A DNA stretch of 64,000 bases, taken from NCBI GenBank assembly GCA_944989445.1, contig CALYLW010000126.1, positions 124,001-188,000 on the forward strand, written 5' to 3'. Within the stretch, counting starts at the first letter, position 1. The number at the start of each line of letters is the position of its first letter. The notes beneath the pieces are model-generated. The model had not been told where the DNA came from. It worked only from the letters and a program-made list of their open reading frames with translations, and searched no databases. Below are positions 12,040 to 21,670 of this stretch, piece by piece. The translations under genes were made by a program, and so were the position numbers. This DNA is from Ampullaceana balthica. Lineage: Eukaryota > Mollusca > Gastropoda > Lymnaeidae.

Positions 12040-12051
12040 ATGACACTGATG
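12040..12051 (+). CDS. RPS24: Candidate RPS24 exon 1 end (ATG|gtgagt)
   Basis: ATGACACTGATG is followed by a strong donor, gtgagt, at 12052. Either ATG keeps phase 0 into exon 2, which starts GCT GAT ATT. Using the second ATG, the protein would begin M-A-D-I-A-T-I, which fits the family's short N-terminus before TIRTRKFMTN. The position is a guess from splice signals only, and there is no clear 5' terminal oligopyrimidine tract immediately upstream. Confidence 0.3.
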
Positions 12052-12150
12052 GTGAGTCTCTTTTTTTTCTTTCTTTGGAAAAATATAAATGACCTTACCT
12101 TAAACCAGTATGTTAATATCGTCAATAAACAATATTACTGGCTTACTAGT

Positions 12151-12345
12151 CAGAGGTGTCACAAGGGGGGTATGGGATGTGCGGACCGCACCAGGTGACA
12201 CCATCACATGGGGTGACACCAATAAGTAAAATTCTGTATGTTCCCATTTCTGCACTGGCAGACTCTGAAGAGGTCTATGGGGTAATTCATGAGGGGGTGA
12301 CACCATGAGCTAATGCACTGGGATAACACCAACCCCAGGGTAGCC
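12151..12345. mobile_element. Short derivative of the 39707 hAT family
   Basis: Starts CAGAGGTGTCACAAGG, close to the CAGAGGCGTCACTAAGG end at 39707. The right part, read on the minus strand, gives GGGTTGGTGTTATCCC and GCTCATGGTGTCACC, like the subterminal region of that element. It has no coding content, and the right terminus is worn, so no target duplication is called. Confidence 0.6.
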
Positions 12346-12624
12346 TTTATATATATATTATGTTATTGTTATAATTATTGTTATATAATTTTATATAAAA
12401 GGATCACAACATTATTNAGTCCCAGTGAATTCTTAGTTAAGTAAGTATCAATGTGGACTTGGTAACTTATTAAAGTTAACTAGATTAATTTAATAATTGA
12501 TATTAATAGTCATAACAGTAGTATTTGTGACTGTGTAAAATTTATTCTTACCCACCACTCCCGCAAAGTCAGGGCTAAGCATATTTTCTTATAAAACCAT
12601 TCTCCTCATGGACGCTGATACCTA

Positions 12625-12865
12625 CAACATTTTCTTGGCTTGACCTCTTATTGTGTTCAGGTAGGACAAAATCTTCATGACCTCCTGGTACACAGCTGCT
12701 TGTCAGTCCCCTCCCTCCCATTTGGAGACAAAACCATGTTGTCATTGCTGGTGCAAGATTAGCCCCTTTGTCACCCAAACTGACCACAATGTCTTCCCTA
12801 AAGGCAAATGTTACAAAGGAGATATAAAACTGTTCCTGTCTGATAGGTTCTCTGATCACCTGTAA
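12625..12865 (+). pseudogene. Penelope-like element relic (GIY-YIG linker region)
   Basis: Plus-strand frames give NLHDLLVHSCLSVPS and, after a frameshift, SHLETKPC...CKISPFVTQTD..VFPKG. This parallels the better copy at 21836-22276 (NLRDLLVRSRLLIPSSHLG, TKPCGRNRCKTCPFVTQTD, VFPKG). It covers only the cysteine-rich segment before the GIY-YIG domain and is clearly dead. Confidence 0.75.
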
Positions 12866-12869
12866 AACT

Positions 12870-13873
12870 TTACACAAGATAAACAATGTACTTTTAATAG
12901 ACACTACTATGGACAAGAATGACTTGTCTATCACAGCTATTCTCTTTTTCACCAACATTCCCTCTAGAGTCAACTTTTAGTATAAGCTTATTCAGGATTA
13001 TGGGGCCTTGACACCAAAGGACAAAAACATTTGTGTTTAGTCTCACATGTTTGCACCTAACCTGTCCCCTTCCCTTCCTTTCATTTGGTTTTTGCTATTT
13101 CACACCTATGTCACACCTATGTCACACTCTAAGTTGTTTTTTCAGCCCCCCCCCGTAAAACATTTCAATAATTTTAATCAGGGTAGAAAATAAAAAGTTA
13201 ATTTATATCCTGAAAATCTATTAAGGCCTTAAAAATATGAAACGGCTGTGTCTCTAAACATGATATTTTTAGGTTAATTAACAATTTCATATTAAAAAAA
13301 ATATTTAAGTTCTAATGTGTAAGTGTATTAAACATATTTCCCATTTATCAAAAAGAGTTTTGGTTGCTTTACAGATGGATGAGTAATTAATAATTTCAGT
13401 TGTAGATACAGGAAAATTTTTAACATAAATAGATGTGAAACCATTTACAACAGCTCTCCTCACTCACTATCTTAGGGTTTTCTACTATAACCCTTGTTTT
13501 AGTTAAACATTACTCATTGAGAAATCTTATTTCTATATATCTGCCACCTGCAGTTGAATGATTGTGTCATTTGTAACTACTTCAGACTATTTCTATTACT
13601 ATTACAAATCTTATACTAGCATTAATTACGTTGAGTTAAGACTAGTAAGTACTTATGGCTATCTTAAATAGTATTTTAAATTAATGGAATCTATAAAGCA
13701 TGATTGTGCTAATTCTTACATTCATCATCATTTTACTTAATAAAAAAATGTATAAACGTTAATGATGGATAGCCATCATAGCCGTTCATAGCCTTTTGAT
13801 AAATAGTATTAAAGCATAAGGCCTCAAAATTTTAAAAAATCCTTTTGAGGGATTTGAATTAAAATTTGATTTA
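12870..13873. other. RPS24 intron 1 sequence, nothing recognised
   Basis: AT-rich noncoding DNA between the Penelope relic and the LINE fragment. Short poly-C and CACACCTATGT repeats are the only features. Confidence 0.4.
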
Positions 13874-14178
13874 TTGGTCCGCAACACAATAAGTACTGTC
13901 ATTGGCCCCTATGAGGACCTTCTCACCTCCATTAAGAAGAGGAAATTACGATGGTACGGACACGTGACAAGAACTGGAGGTCTCGCAAAAACTATATTGC
14001 AAGGCACAGTCCAGGGAGGAAGGAAAAGAGGCAGACAAAAGAAGAGATGGGAGGACGATATCAAAGAGTGGACCGGCCTGTCATTCAGCGACTCTCAAAG
14101 GGCAGCACAGGACCGGGACAAATGGCGTGTGTTAGTGAGCAGTTCACGATGGTGACCCAACAACGGGTTAAGGGATAG
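13874..14178 (+). mobile_element. LINE 3' fragment (RT C-terminus), plus strand
   Basis: One open frame carries SIKKRKLRWYGHVTRTGGLA, KTILQGTVQGGRKRGRQKKR and WEDDIKEWTGLSF, then AAQDRDKWRVLV. This is the well-known C-terminal tail of non-LTR retrotransposon polyproteins common in marine and freshwater invertebrates. The copy is 5'-truncated but uninterrupted over about 90 codons, so it is younger than the fragment at 8430. It sits within the presumed first intron of RPS24. Confidence 0.85.
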
Positions 14179-14402
14179 TTCAAGTTCAAGATTTAAAAAG
14201 TTAAACCAAAAATAATTGTGAATCATTGATTTTTATAGACTCATTAGTAATAGTAAGACTCCCCGGCCAATTGATATTTACTTAAAACTCTATTAACATT
14301 GTATCTTTGTTAAAATTAAACTTTGTTACAAGTCCTTGTCTTTGTTAATGTGTATTAAATCTTTAGATCATCAAACTGCACTGTGCCTTTAATTCATTTC
14401 AG

Positions 14403-14468
14403 GCTGATATTGCTACTATTAGAACTCGAAAGTTCATGACAAACACATTGCTGTGCAGAAAACAGATG
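14403..14468 (+). CDS. RPS24: Ribosomal protein eS24, exon 2
   Basis: The acceptor ...TTCATTTCAG ends at 14402 and the donor gtaaat starts at 14469. The 22 codons read ADIATIRTRKFMTN then TLLCRKQM, the conserved N-terminus of eS24, a small-subunit protein. In the family the arginine-rich start (TIRTRKF) is near invariant. Both ends are phase 0, matching the intron position after KQM in animal RPS24 genes as I recall them. The gene is plus strand, and introns contain transposon debris, so it is the genuine spliced locus rather than a retrocopy. Confidence 0.92.
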
Positions 14469-14934
14469 GTAAATGAACATAAAAACATTATTTTAAGCAA
14501 TCTAGAGAGATTCATATTTTGTAATCAAAGCAAAAGTGATCTGGAGGTTAAGTTATGCTATCAATGACGTATCATTGTGTTTAGAAATCATCTCCCTGCA
14601 TCTGACACAGAATAATCAAACATAAACCTTAAAATAAAACAAACCCGTAAAAACAAAGTTTTTGACTATAAATCCCTTATATATGAGACATAACTAACAA
14701 TATTGATTATAGTCAAACTCGACAAACATTTACAGACTGAATCTGTCTTATCTCCCTTTTGCTTTATAACCCGGAGGTGGGAGAGGGGAAAGGTCTGGTC
14801 ACCGATCGCTGGACAGAGCTCAGCGTAACATGTAAAATGTAAACAAAAGCCCGCCGGTACATCGACGATGTTACGTCAACGCGCGAATTGAACTGTCACG
14901 TGAAAAAAAAATTACACACCGTGAAATTGAATTA

Positions 14935-15150
14935 CATATGCCGTATAGAGGTAAACTAAAAATGCATTAATTTAATTATGGTACGTTCTATCGATCTGAA
15001 ATTTTGATACGATGCATTGTTAGGTGACACAAGTCTATGTGCCAAATTTCAGCTCGATGGTATCACGAGATGTGGGTCATTTTTTAGTTTTGTTTTTCCG
15101 CCCAACGTACGAAGAGATCACGACAGAGAGACAAGATTTCGAAGTTAATA
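14935..15150. repeat. Dispersed LINE-like 3' tail, second copy (RPS24 intron 2)
   Basis: Shares ATGCATTAATTTAATTA and ATCGATCTGAAATTTTGATAC with 10478-10662, followed by AAATTTCAGCTCGATGG and CAGAGAGACAAGA. It is a degenerate copy of the same family and non-coding despite a 65-codon open frame over it. Confidence 0.6.
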
Positions 15151-15325
15151 TAAGGGATTTAAAAACTAATTATGTATATGAATATGATTCTACTCATTTC
15201 AATGTTGTTCAACTGTATTAGTTGGCATTGAAGCTTAAAGAAAATTAAAAATGAAATTTTCAAAGTCGCCTGAATGTAAAAAAAATAATTATTGATGTTT
15301 CATGTAAATTGTTTGTAATTTGCAG

Positions 15326-15535
15326 GTGGTTGATGTCCTACACCCCGGTCGTGCAACTCTTCCCAAAACAGAAGTAAGGGAGAAATTGGCAAAAATCTAC
15401 AAAGTCACAGCCGATGTCGTCTTTTGCTTTGGTTTCCGTACACACTTTGGTGGTGGCAAAACAACTGGGTTTGCTTTGATATATGATAATCTTGACAAGG
15501 CTAAAAAGTTTGAACCCAAGTACAGACAAGCTAAG
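15326..15535 (+). CDS. RPS24: Ribosomal protein eS24, exon 3
   Basis: Exactly 70 codons between the acceptor TTTGCAG (ends 15325) and the donor gtaggt (starts 15536), phase 0 at both ends. The translation starts [20 protein letters not shown], continues with LAKIYKV and [20 protein letters not shown], and ends with [24 protein letters not shown] is the family signature. Substitutions relative to vertebrates are conservative and no stop or frameshift is seen, so this exon looks under selection. It forms the core fold of eS24 in the 40S subunit. Confidence 0.97.
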
Positions 15536-15539
15536 GTAG

Positions 15540-16600
15540 GTTTTTAATCTTTAAAACATGAAATATGGTATGAGCTGTTAAAATGAACATTTGTGTAAAA
15601 TATGAATCAAATGTCAATTTTCTTTAATCCTCTCCATATTTTTTCCATTAAAAAGAAAATTAAATTGCCATTTTGTCTGTCTGGGACATATCTTGGAATA
15701 AAATTATCACATTGCGCTTAAAATTTTGTACTTTAATATGTCTATGGTGACAATGGATTTTATCATTAAAAATAAATTAGGAATGACTTAATTTTGTTTT
15801 AAAAAGTTGATTTTTGAGGAATCGGATTTGCTTACCTTTTGATTAACTTCATCATCAGAGTTACTGACAATTTTGCAGCATGTTCAAATAAATAAATTGT
15901 CCAGGAAACATGTTTTGCTGTTAGTTGAATGAAGAAAGTGCTTGCCAGCTAATATAAAGGTTGTCAGTTCAAGCTTAAACAAAAACATAATTTTTCCAAC
16001 ATCCAAATGGTTAGACATGGAATTTAAAGCACTTTGTAAACCAAGGCTAGGTATTGTAGTAAAAGCATTAATTAATACTCATCTTCATTTCCAAAACCTT
16101 TGTTTTTAAAAACTAGAGACTTCATTTTATAATAGTAATAGTGGCAAAGTGGTGACACTTTTTTGCAAAATATATAGCACAACATTAACCAGTAGAAATT
16201 TTTAAAATCCTTTTTTCCAATGGAAAAAAATATCAGAAAAATGTGTGTAAGTAATGTTAGCCAAATGAAGTTTTTATTTTTTAAAAAATAATTGTTGTTT
16301 GTACCTTTGAGTACTTGTAGTACTGGTACTTTATTCTGTTTTGAAATAAATACATTTATGCTGGAAATAAACATTGAACTGAATTTACCAAGCTGGAGCC
16401 ATACAACCATACAGTTAAATTTGAATGTGTTTTACACTTCTCCTTCACCCATAAATATTTATATTTTAATAAACACTAAAAAGCACACAATTGCAAAAAC
16501 ATATTTTTAAAAATCTCTTTTGGTGTTTACAATATTTAACATTAATTAGCTGAACTTGAGTGTTTGCTGCCAAGGTGCATCTTTTGTTGTTACTGCTCCC
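15540..16600. other. RPS24 intron 3, 5' part
   Basis: AT-rich intron sequence with no recognisable element. The 112-codon minus-strand frame at 16072-16410 is low-complexity and not supported. Confidence 0.6.
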
Positions 16601-17050
16601 AAACTTCTAGTATCTATATTAACTACATCCAAACTTCTAGTATCTATATTAACTACATCCAAACTTCTAGTATCTATATTAACTACATCCAAACTTCAAG
16701 TATGTATATTAACTACATCCAAACTTCAAGTATGTATATTAACTACATCCAAACTTCTAGTATGTATATTAACTACATCCAAACTTCAAGTATGTATATT
16801 AACTACATCCAAACTTCAAGTATGTATATTAACTACATCCAAACTTCTAGTATGTATATTAACTACATCCAAACTTCAAGTATGTATATTAACTACATCC
16901 AAACTTCTAGTATCTATATTAACTACATCCAAACTTCTAGTATGTATATTAACTACATCCGAACTTCAAGTATGTATATTAACTACATCCAAACTTCTAG
17001 TATCTATATTAACTACATCCAAACTTCCAGTATGTATATTAACTACATCC
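16601..17050. repeat. 30-bp minisatellite, 15 copies, in RPS24 intron 3
   Basis: The unit is AAACTTCTAGTATCTATATT plus AACTACATCC. Variants alternate CTAG/CAAG and ATCT/ATGT at the same two sites, giving about four unit types interspersed. Two plus-strand frames stay open only because the period is a multiple of three. Confidence 0.97.
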
Positions 17051-17211
17051 TAACGTCTACATCCACACTGCCTGAAAGATGTTCCTTATTAATTTTTATC
17101 CTTTTCTTTAGAAAATCACCATGTTTGTTTACTCACTTAGAGATTATAGTATTCTTTCTCATTAGGTTTAAATATTTATTAAGTTACTTTTTTATAAATC
17201 CATTTTTAAAG

Positions 17212-17319
17212 CACAGACTTATAGAGATTAAAAAAAGACACCGCAACGAAAGAAAAGGCAGAAAGAACAGAAATAAGACACTACGAGGAACAGCAAAGAC
17301 AAAAGTTGGTGCATTTAAA
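17212..17319 (+). CDS. RPS24: Ribosomal protein eS24, exon 4 (divergent)
   Basis: The acceptor ...TTTTTAAAG ends at 17211, and a weak donor, gttaat, starts at 17320. The 36 codons give HRLIEIKKRHRNERKGRKNR then NKTLRGTAKTKVGAFK. It aligns end to end with the C-terminal basic tail of eS24, including the RKNR and LRGTAK..VGA landmarks. By eye about a third of residues differ from the normally very conserved tail, far more than in exons 2 and 3. Possible causes are lineage-specific divergence, a decaying duplicate exon or sequencing error. With the terminal exon at 20561 the protein would end ...GAFK. Confidence 0.8.
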
Positions 17320-17810
17320 GTTAATAAATTTAATAAGTTGTGCTATTTTTTTTTACATCATCATATCAGAGTTTTGATAACAGTATCAAATAAAACAGAT
17401 GGTTTTCATTCTTCTTTTACTGAAAATATGCATCAACATTAAAAAAAATTCAACTTTGCTAATGCTTTTCCTTTATTATAGTTCTCAGTTAAATTATACA
17501 AAAAGTGAATACATTTTAGAAAATTATTGAGGAAAAAATGTTTTGAATTTGTTAAACAGTTATGTGCGTCTCAACCTGATTTTTGAAAACCAACCTCTTT
17601 GTAAATCAACCAATTCTTGTCAGTTGGGACTTAATGTGTACTCTGCGAGTGGGGTGGTGAAGGTCTAATTATTGTGTTCCTTACTTTGAGTAGCGATGCA
17701 CTCTATTTAGAAACACATCTAGCAATGAAATGTTGCTTTGAAAGTAGTACTAATCAAAATAAGTTTATTTTAAGAAATCAGAAATATGTTATACCTTCAT
17801 CAGCATCATC

Positions 17811-17957
17811 GGCATCCTTCCGTCTCGAAAGACGATGGTGCATCACCGTTGGGCTGAGTTGCATTTCCTCGTGTGGGTGAGCAGTCCTATCCTTGAGTGA
17901 CAGTCTTTTCCACAGCTTTTACACACGAGTTCTGTGCTTCCCAATGTTTTGTCCTTT
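17811..17957 (-). mobile_element. LINE 3' end, part A (zinc-finger tail and 3' UTR)
   Basis: Minus strand. The frame ends with LVCKSCGKDCHSRIGLL, THTRKC and NSAQR, then stop at 17843-17845. This C2HC-type zinc finger closes many non-LTR retrotransposon ORFs. The 3' UTR has a hairpin (CGTCT CGAA AGACG) and a tail of GATGCCGATGATGCTGATGA. The upstream coding part resumes at 19634, because a MITE is inserted between. Confidence 0.85.
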
Positions 17958-19633
17958 GGGGCCGTCCATAAATGATGTCACGCACCTAGAGGGGGGGGGA
18001 GGGGGGTCACACTTTTGTGACAATAAGTGACGAGGGGGAGGGAGGGGGGTTGAAGAAATGGGACGTCACATCAAAAGGGTAACTTTAAATAAAACTTCCA
18101 CTGAAATATTTGGTCGCTTACAATTTATTTAATGACTTTTTTTATTTTAAAAATTCAAATTTTTATTTTTAAAATTTTTAAATCAGTGCTTCTCAATGTG
18201 CCAGTCGGTAGGCCATCAGATGCTGGTTGGCGTAAGCTATCAAGACACGAAAATTAAATCTAATTATAATCATTAAGTTTGAGAATCCACAAGATAACGT
18301 ATGAAATTGCGTCGTTTGATGTTGACATCAAAGCATTTGTGATGTAACCGCAGCTCCGTTTGGTTCTCTCACGGCAGGAGTCACCCCAAAGTATACAAGT
18401 TTATGAGTGCGTCCACCCCCCCCCTTCCCCAACCCCTAGGTCCTGCTCACATGACTCGGGGAATAAGGGGAGTGTCGTTAGCGAAAATGCTACTGGTGAG
18501 TTTTACAAGCATGACAAGTGTCTAAATATGATCTGAATAGGATTATGTGTAGGTATTTTAAATCAAAACAACACGGAATATCCTTTTTCTTTAAAAAGTG
18601 AGGGGGGGGTCTATTATTAGAATTATAAAGGTTTCTGATATAATTGTTCGATTGGTTTTTGGTCAAACGCCCCTGGCCATTCTAGATATAATGATAAATG
18701 AGCCCATTTAAAATTAGTCAAGCATTCATTAACTTTATTGAATGCATCAAATTCTTGACATCGCAATTCGAGAGGAACACAAAACAACTTTTCTTCTTAG
18801 CTCAGTTTTTAAGGCATTAATTTTAAATATCAAAGAAGGATATTTGATACAGTCAAGTCATTTCGATTAAGATTATTGTCACTTGTGTCAATATAAATGA
18901 AAGTAGGTTGGATTTACGTGTATTCGTATAGTATGTAGTTAAGAAATCTACATAGTTGTCAAATTTTAAAAAATGCATTTTCTGGAACAAACCGGTTCAA
19001 TAATGGGCATATGTTCCAAGCATACACGTACTCATGACGTATCTTAATATATCTAGTGGATTGTAGTGGATGTTATATGTCCCAAATGAGTCTGCATTAC
19101 CCCCAAGAATTCCCTTTTGACCCCAGATGAGGTTATTTACCCCTGTTCGCCGATCTCTTTCTTACGGGATGCCCATCAGTCAATTGAGGGATTTTAAAAA
19201 AATACATTTTAAAAATATTATTTTTACATAATTCTTTTTCTAAACAAAGACGTTAACCGTGATGATTAATAGTCAATGTTTAATTTGTATATATTAAAAT
19301 AAAATATAATCTAAGGATGTTAACACAGTTCGTTTTCTGAAGGCCGGTTAAAAGTTTTAAAAAAATGCTTCACGCGGGTTACGATATTACAATGTAGACC
19401 TTCACTAAATAAATAATAAATACTTAAATGATAATAAAAGTGATTTGAAACATACTTATTTTCAAATAGAATTTTTTTTAAATTTTATTATTATTATTTT
19501 TTTTTAGGGGGGGGGGTCAAAGATTTGTGACATATTTTTTAGAGGGGGGGTCTAACTTTTTGTGACGACGCGTGACGAGGGGGGGGGGTAAAAAATCGGC
19601 CAAAATCGTGTGACGTCATTTATGGACGTCCCC
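17958..19633. mobile_element. MITE copy 2, enlarged by insertions, within the LINE
   Basis: Left end GGGGCCGTCCATAAATGATG. Right end ...TGTGACGTCATTTATGGACG then TCCCC. Flanking bases TTT and TGT may be a worn 3-bp target duplication. At 1676 bp it is four times the length of copy 5, so unrelated DNA (about 18180-19430) lies inside. That stretch starts with CAGTGCTTCTCAATGTG, a hAT-like end, but no partner end is found. The element lies in RPS24 intron 4. Confidence 0.8.
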
Positions 19634-20040
19634 TGTCTCCTAGCTCTTCTGTCTGTAGCCTCCTCCAGCCTTTGTTCCTCGGCTACTATGATGCCCTATT
19701 TGAGAACTGTGCGCCAAGTAGATCTGTCTTCTGCTTTGCATTCCCAGTCACTTGTATTTATTCTGGCCGCTTTCATGTCTCTGTGGCAGACATCTTTAAA
19801 TCGGAGACGTGGGCGAGCTGTCTTCCTCTTTCCCGATACCAGTTCTCCATATAGGATATCCTTGGGGATATGACCCGGGCTCATTCTTTTTACATGTCCT
19901 AGCCATTTTAGGCGTCTTTCAGTAAGGATTGAGAACATGCTTTGGATATTGGCACGCATCAGGACCTCACTATTTGGCTCTTTGTCTAGACATTTAATGC
20001 CAAGGATGCGACGCAGGCACCTCAAGTGGAAGCTATTAAG
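19634..20040 (-). mobile_element. LINE 3' end, part B (RT C-terminus)
   Basis: Minus-strand frame 19696-20025 reads RCLRRILGIKCLDK, then TERRLKWLGHVKRMSPGHIP, KDILYGELVSGKRKTARPRL and DRSTWRTVLK. This is the RT tail just upstream of the zinc finger in part A. It is the same family as 63250-63600. Coding continuity across the MITE shows that parts A and B were one insertion. Confidence 0.9.
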
Positions 20041-20560
20041 CTTGTGCTCATGGGATGAATAAATGTTATACCTTTCTGAAGGGATTATGCCAGCTAATGC
20101 AAACCAGAAAATAATTGTTTAGTTATTATTGTTAGAGTATTGAGCTCAGCCAATTATCAAAACAGTTTCAAAGGAATATAAATGACATCTAGTTTTTTCT
20201 GCTGTTTTTGGCCTTTCTCATTGATCATGCTTAGATTTTTAATTTTTACAAAATGTCCTAATATTTGATTTTAGATTTTGTGCAGGATTCCTGTTTCAAG
20301 ATCAATATTAACAAAAATTATATTGAATTAAATGGCTTAAATATATTAATTTTTAAGGATAAGGTTTTATTAATATCTGTTAATGAAACAATGTAATTTT
20401 TTAAAAATGTGAAAATTAACTTAAAATATAGCTCCAGAGAGACAAGAACCAGTGTAAGACACCTGGTACTTAAAGATTTTTAAAAAAATGCAATTTTCAA
20501 AATAACTATTTTTGAATTACTATTATGTATAATTAACCGTCTCTTTTCCATCTTTTTCAG

Positions 20561-20640
20561 TAAAGCTGATGTTTATGTGACCAGTTATGTTTACTATTTA
20601 TTTCTGTTAGAACTAATAAAGAGCTACATATATTTACTAG
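20561..20640 (+). CDS. RPS24: Candidate RPS24 terminal exon (stop codon and 3' UTR)
   Basis: A strong acceptor, CTCTTTTCCATCTTTTTCAG, ends at 20560 and the next codon in phase 0 is TAA. A canonical AATAAA stands at 20615-20620, so the transcript would end near 20635-20640. Joined to exon 4 this gives a 129-residue protein if the start exon is ATG alone, the usual eS24 length. Animal RPS24 genes are known to place the last residues or the stop in separate small exons. The join is inferred without transcript evidence. Confidence 0.6.
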
Positions 20641-21284
20641 ATTATTTTCTTTGTTGATTTATTGTTTTGGTATGAACTAAATCGTTGAATGAGTTTTGAT
20701 ATTTATTTTCCTGAAAAAAAGTATTTTTAAGACGCTGCAGTAAATAACTAAACTAATTAAATCTCTCTTTCACCCGTTAATGAAACTTATACTTCTTTAT
20801 TGATCTCTTTTTTAAAATATTTAAAAAATTTTTTTATTTTGTTTCTTTCTGTAAAAGAAAAAGAGAGTGTTTTTTAGTTTCATTAGTGAAAACTACCTTT
20901 ATTACTTTTTTAAAAGTATAAGTATAAAATAAAGCCCAAATAATTCTATTTTAATTAAAAAATTTGAGGATTTTGTAAGTTACACATCAAATATATATAT
21001 GTTAAAAGTTTTTTGTTGTTGAAATTTCCAATGAAATACACGTCTTTCAAGGCATGCAGAATGTTGCCATCATCAGTAGGTTTTACTCTGTCAGTCAGTA
21101 TCAAGCTACGGTGGTTTCTTTATTCCATATTTGAGAGAGACTTGCTTTGGAAATGAGAACATGTAATAGTTTATCATTGTAAGATTTAAAAGAGCTTTGA
21201 TAATCTCAATATAAATAATATAATACCGATTTTAGTCTTTAATTCAAACAAAGAGTTGCTTCATTTCAAAGTTTATTCGTTGAT
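20641..21284. other. Noncoding, nothing recognised
   Basis: AT-rich DNA downstream of the RPS24 poly(A) signal. Poly-T runs and a short (TA)n; no frame supported. Confidence 0.5.
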
Positions 21285-21426
21285 TTCAGTAGATCCACTT
21301 GTATTATTTCAGTAGATCCACTTGTATTATTTCAGTAGATCCACTTGTATTATTTCAGTAGATCCACTTGTATTATTTCAGTAGATCCACTTGTATTATT
21401 TCAGTAGATCCGCTTGTATTATTTCA
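21285..21426. repeat. 23-bp minisatellite, 6 copies
   Basis: Unit AGTAGATCCACTTGTATTAT plus TTC. The last copy ends at the Penelope-like insertion, and a piece of the unit (TTGTATTATTTCA) reappears at 22361-22373. Confidence 0.95.
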
Positions 21427-21465
21427 ATAAGGTAAATGCATAAAATAAAAACAGGGTATTAGTAG

Positions 21466-21527
21466 GCCTGACAGGACGTAACACAACAGCGAACGTTTCG
21501 GCAAAGAGCCTTCTTCAACGGACAAAT
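21466..21527 (-). ncRNA. Hammerhead-ribozyme-like motif in the Penelope-like 3' end
   Basis: On the minus strand, TTGAAGA (family core CTGANGA) is followed by a short stem GGC..GCC, then GAAA. Next come CGT...ACG, which can pair as stem III, and then TC before the expected cleavage point. Stem I pairing is imperfect and the first core base is T, so this copy is probably inactive. Penelope-like elements are known to carry minimal hammerhead motifs. The identification is by eye. Confidence 0.5.
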
Positions 21528-21670
21528 AGTACACAAATGAAACGAATAAAACGAAATAATAGAAAAAAACACTTAGCTGCGGTGAAATCCAAGTAGTCCA
21601 GTAGAGATAAAGCAAGGAGAGAAAAGTAAGAGCTTAAATAGGAAAGGAAAGGGTGGGTGTGGCCAATCAA

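Noticed and set aside
16564..17442. 292-codon frame running from the 30-bp array through RPS24 exon 4
   Set aside because: The array and exon 4 share a frame by chance; exon 4 has its own acceptor and joins exon 3 in phase.
18181..18700. A hAT inside MITE copy 2
   Set aside because: CAGTGCTTCTCAATGTG looks like a hAT end, but no matching inverted end or 8-bp duplication was found.
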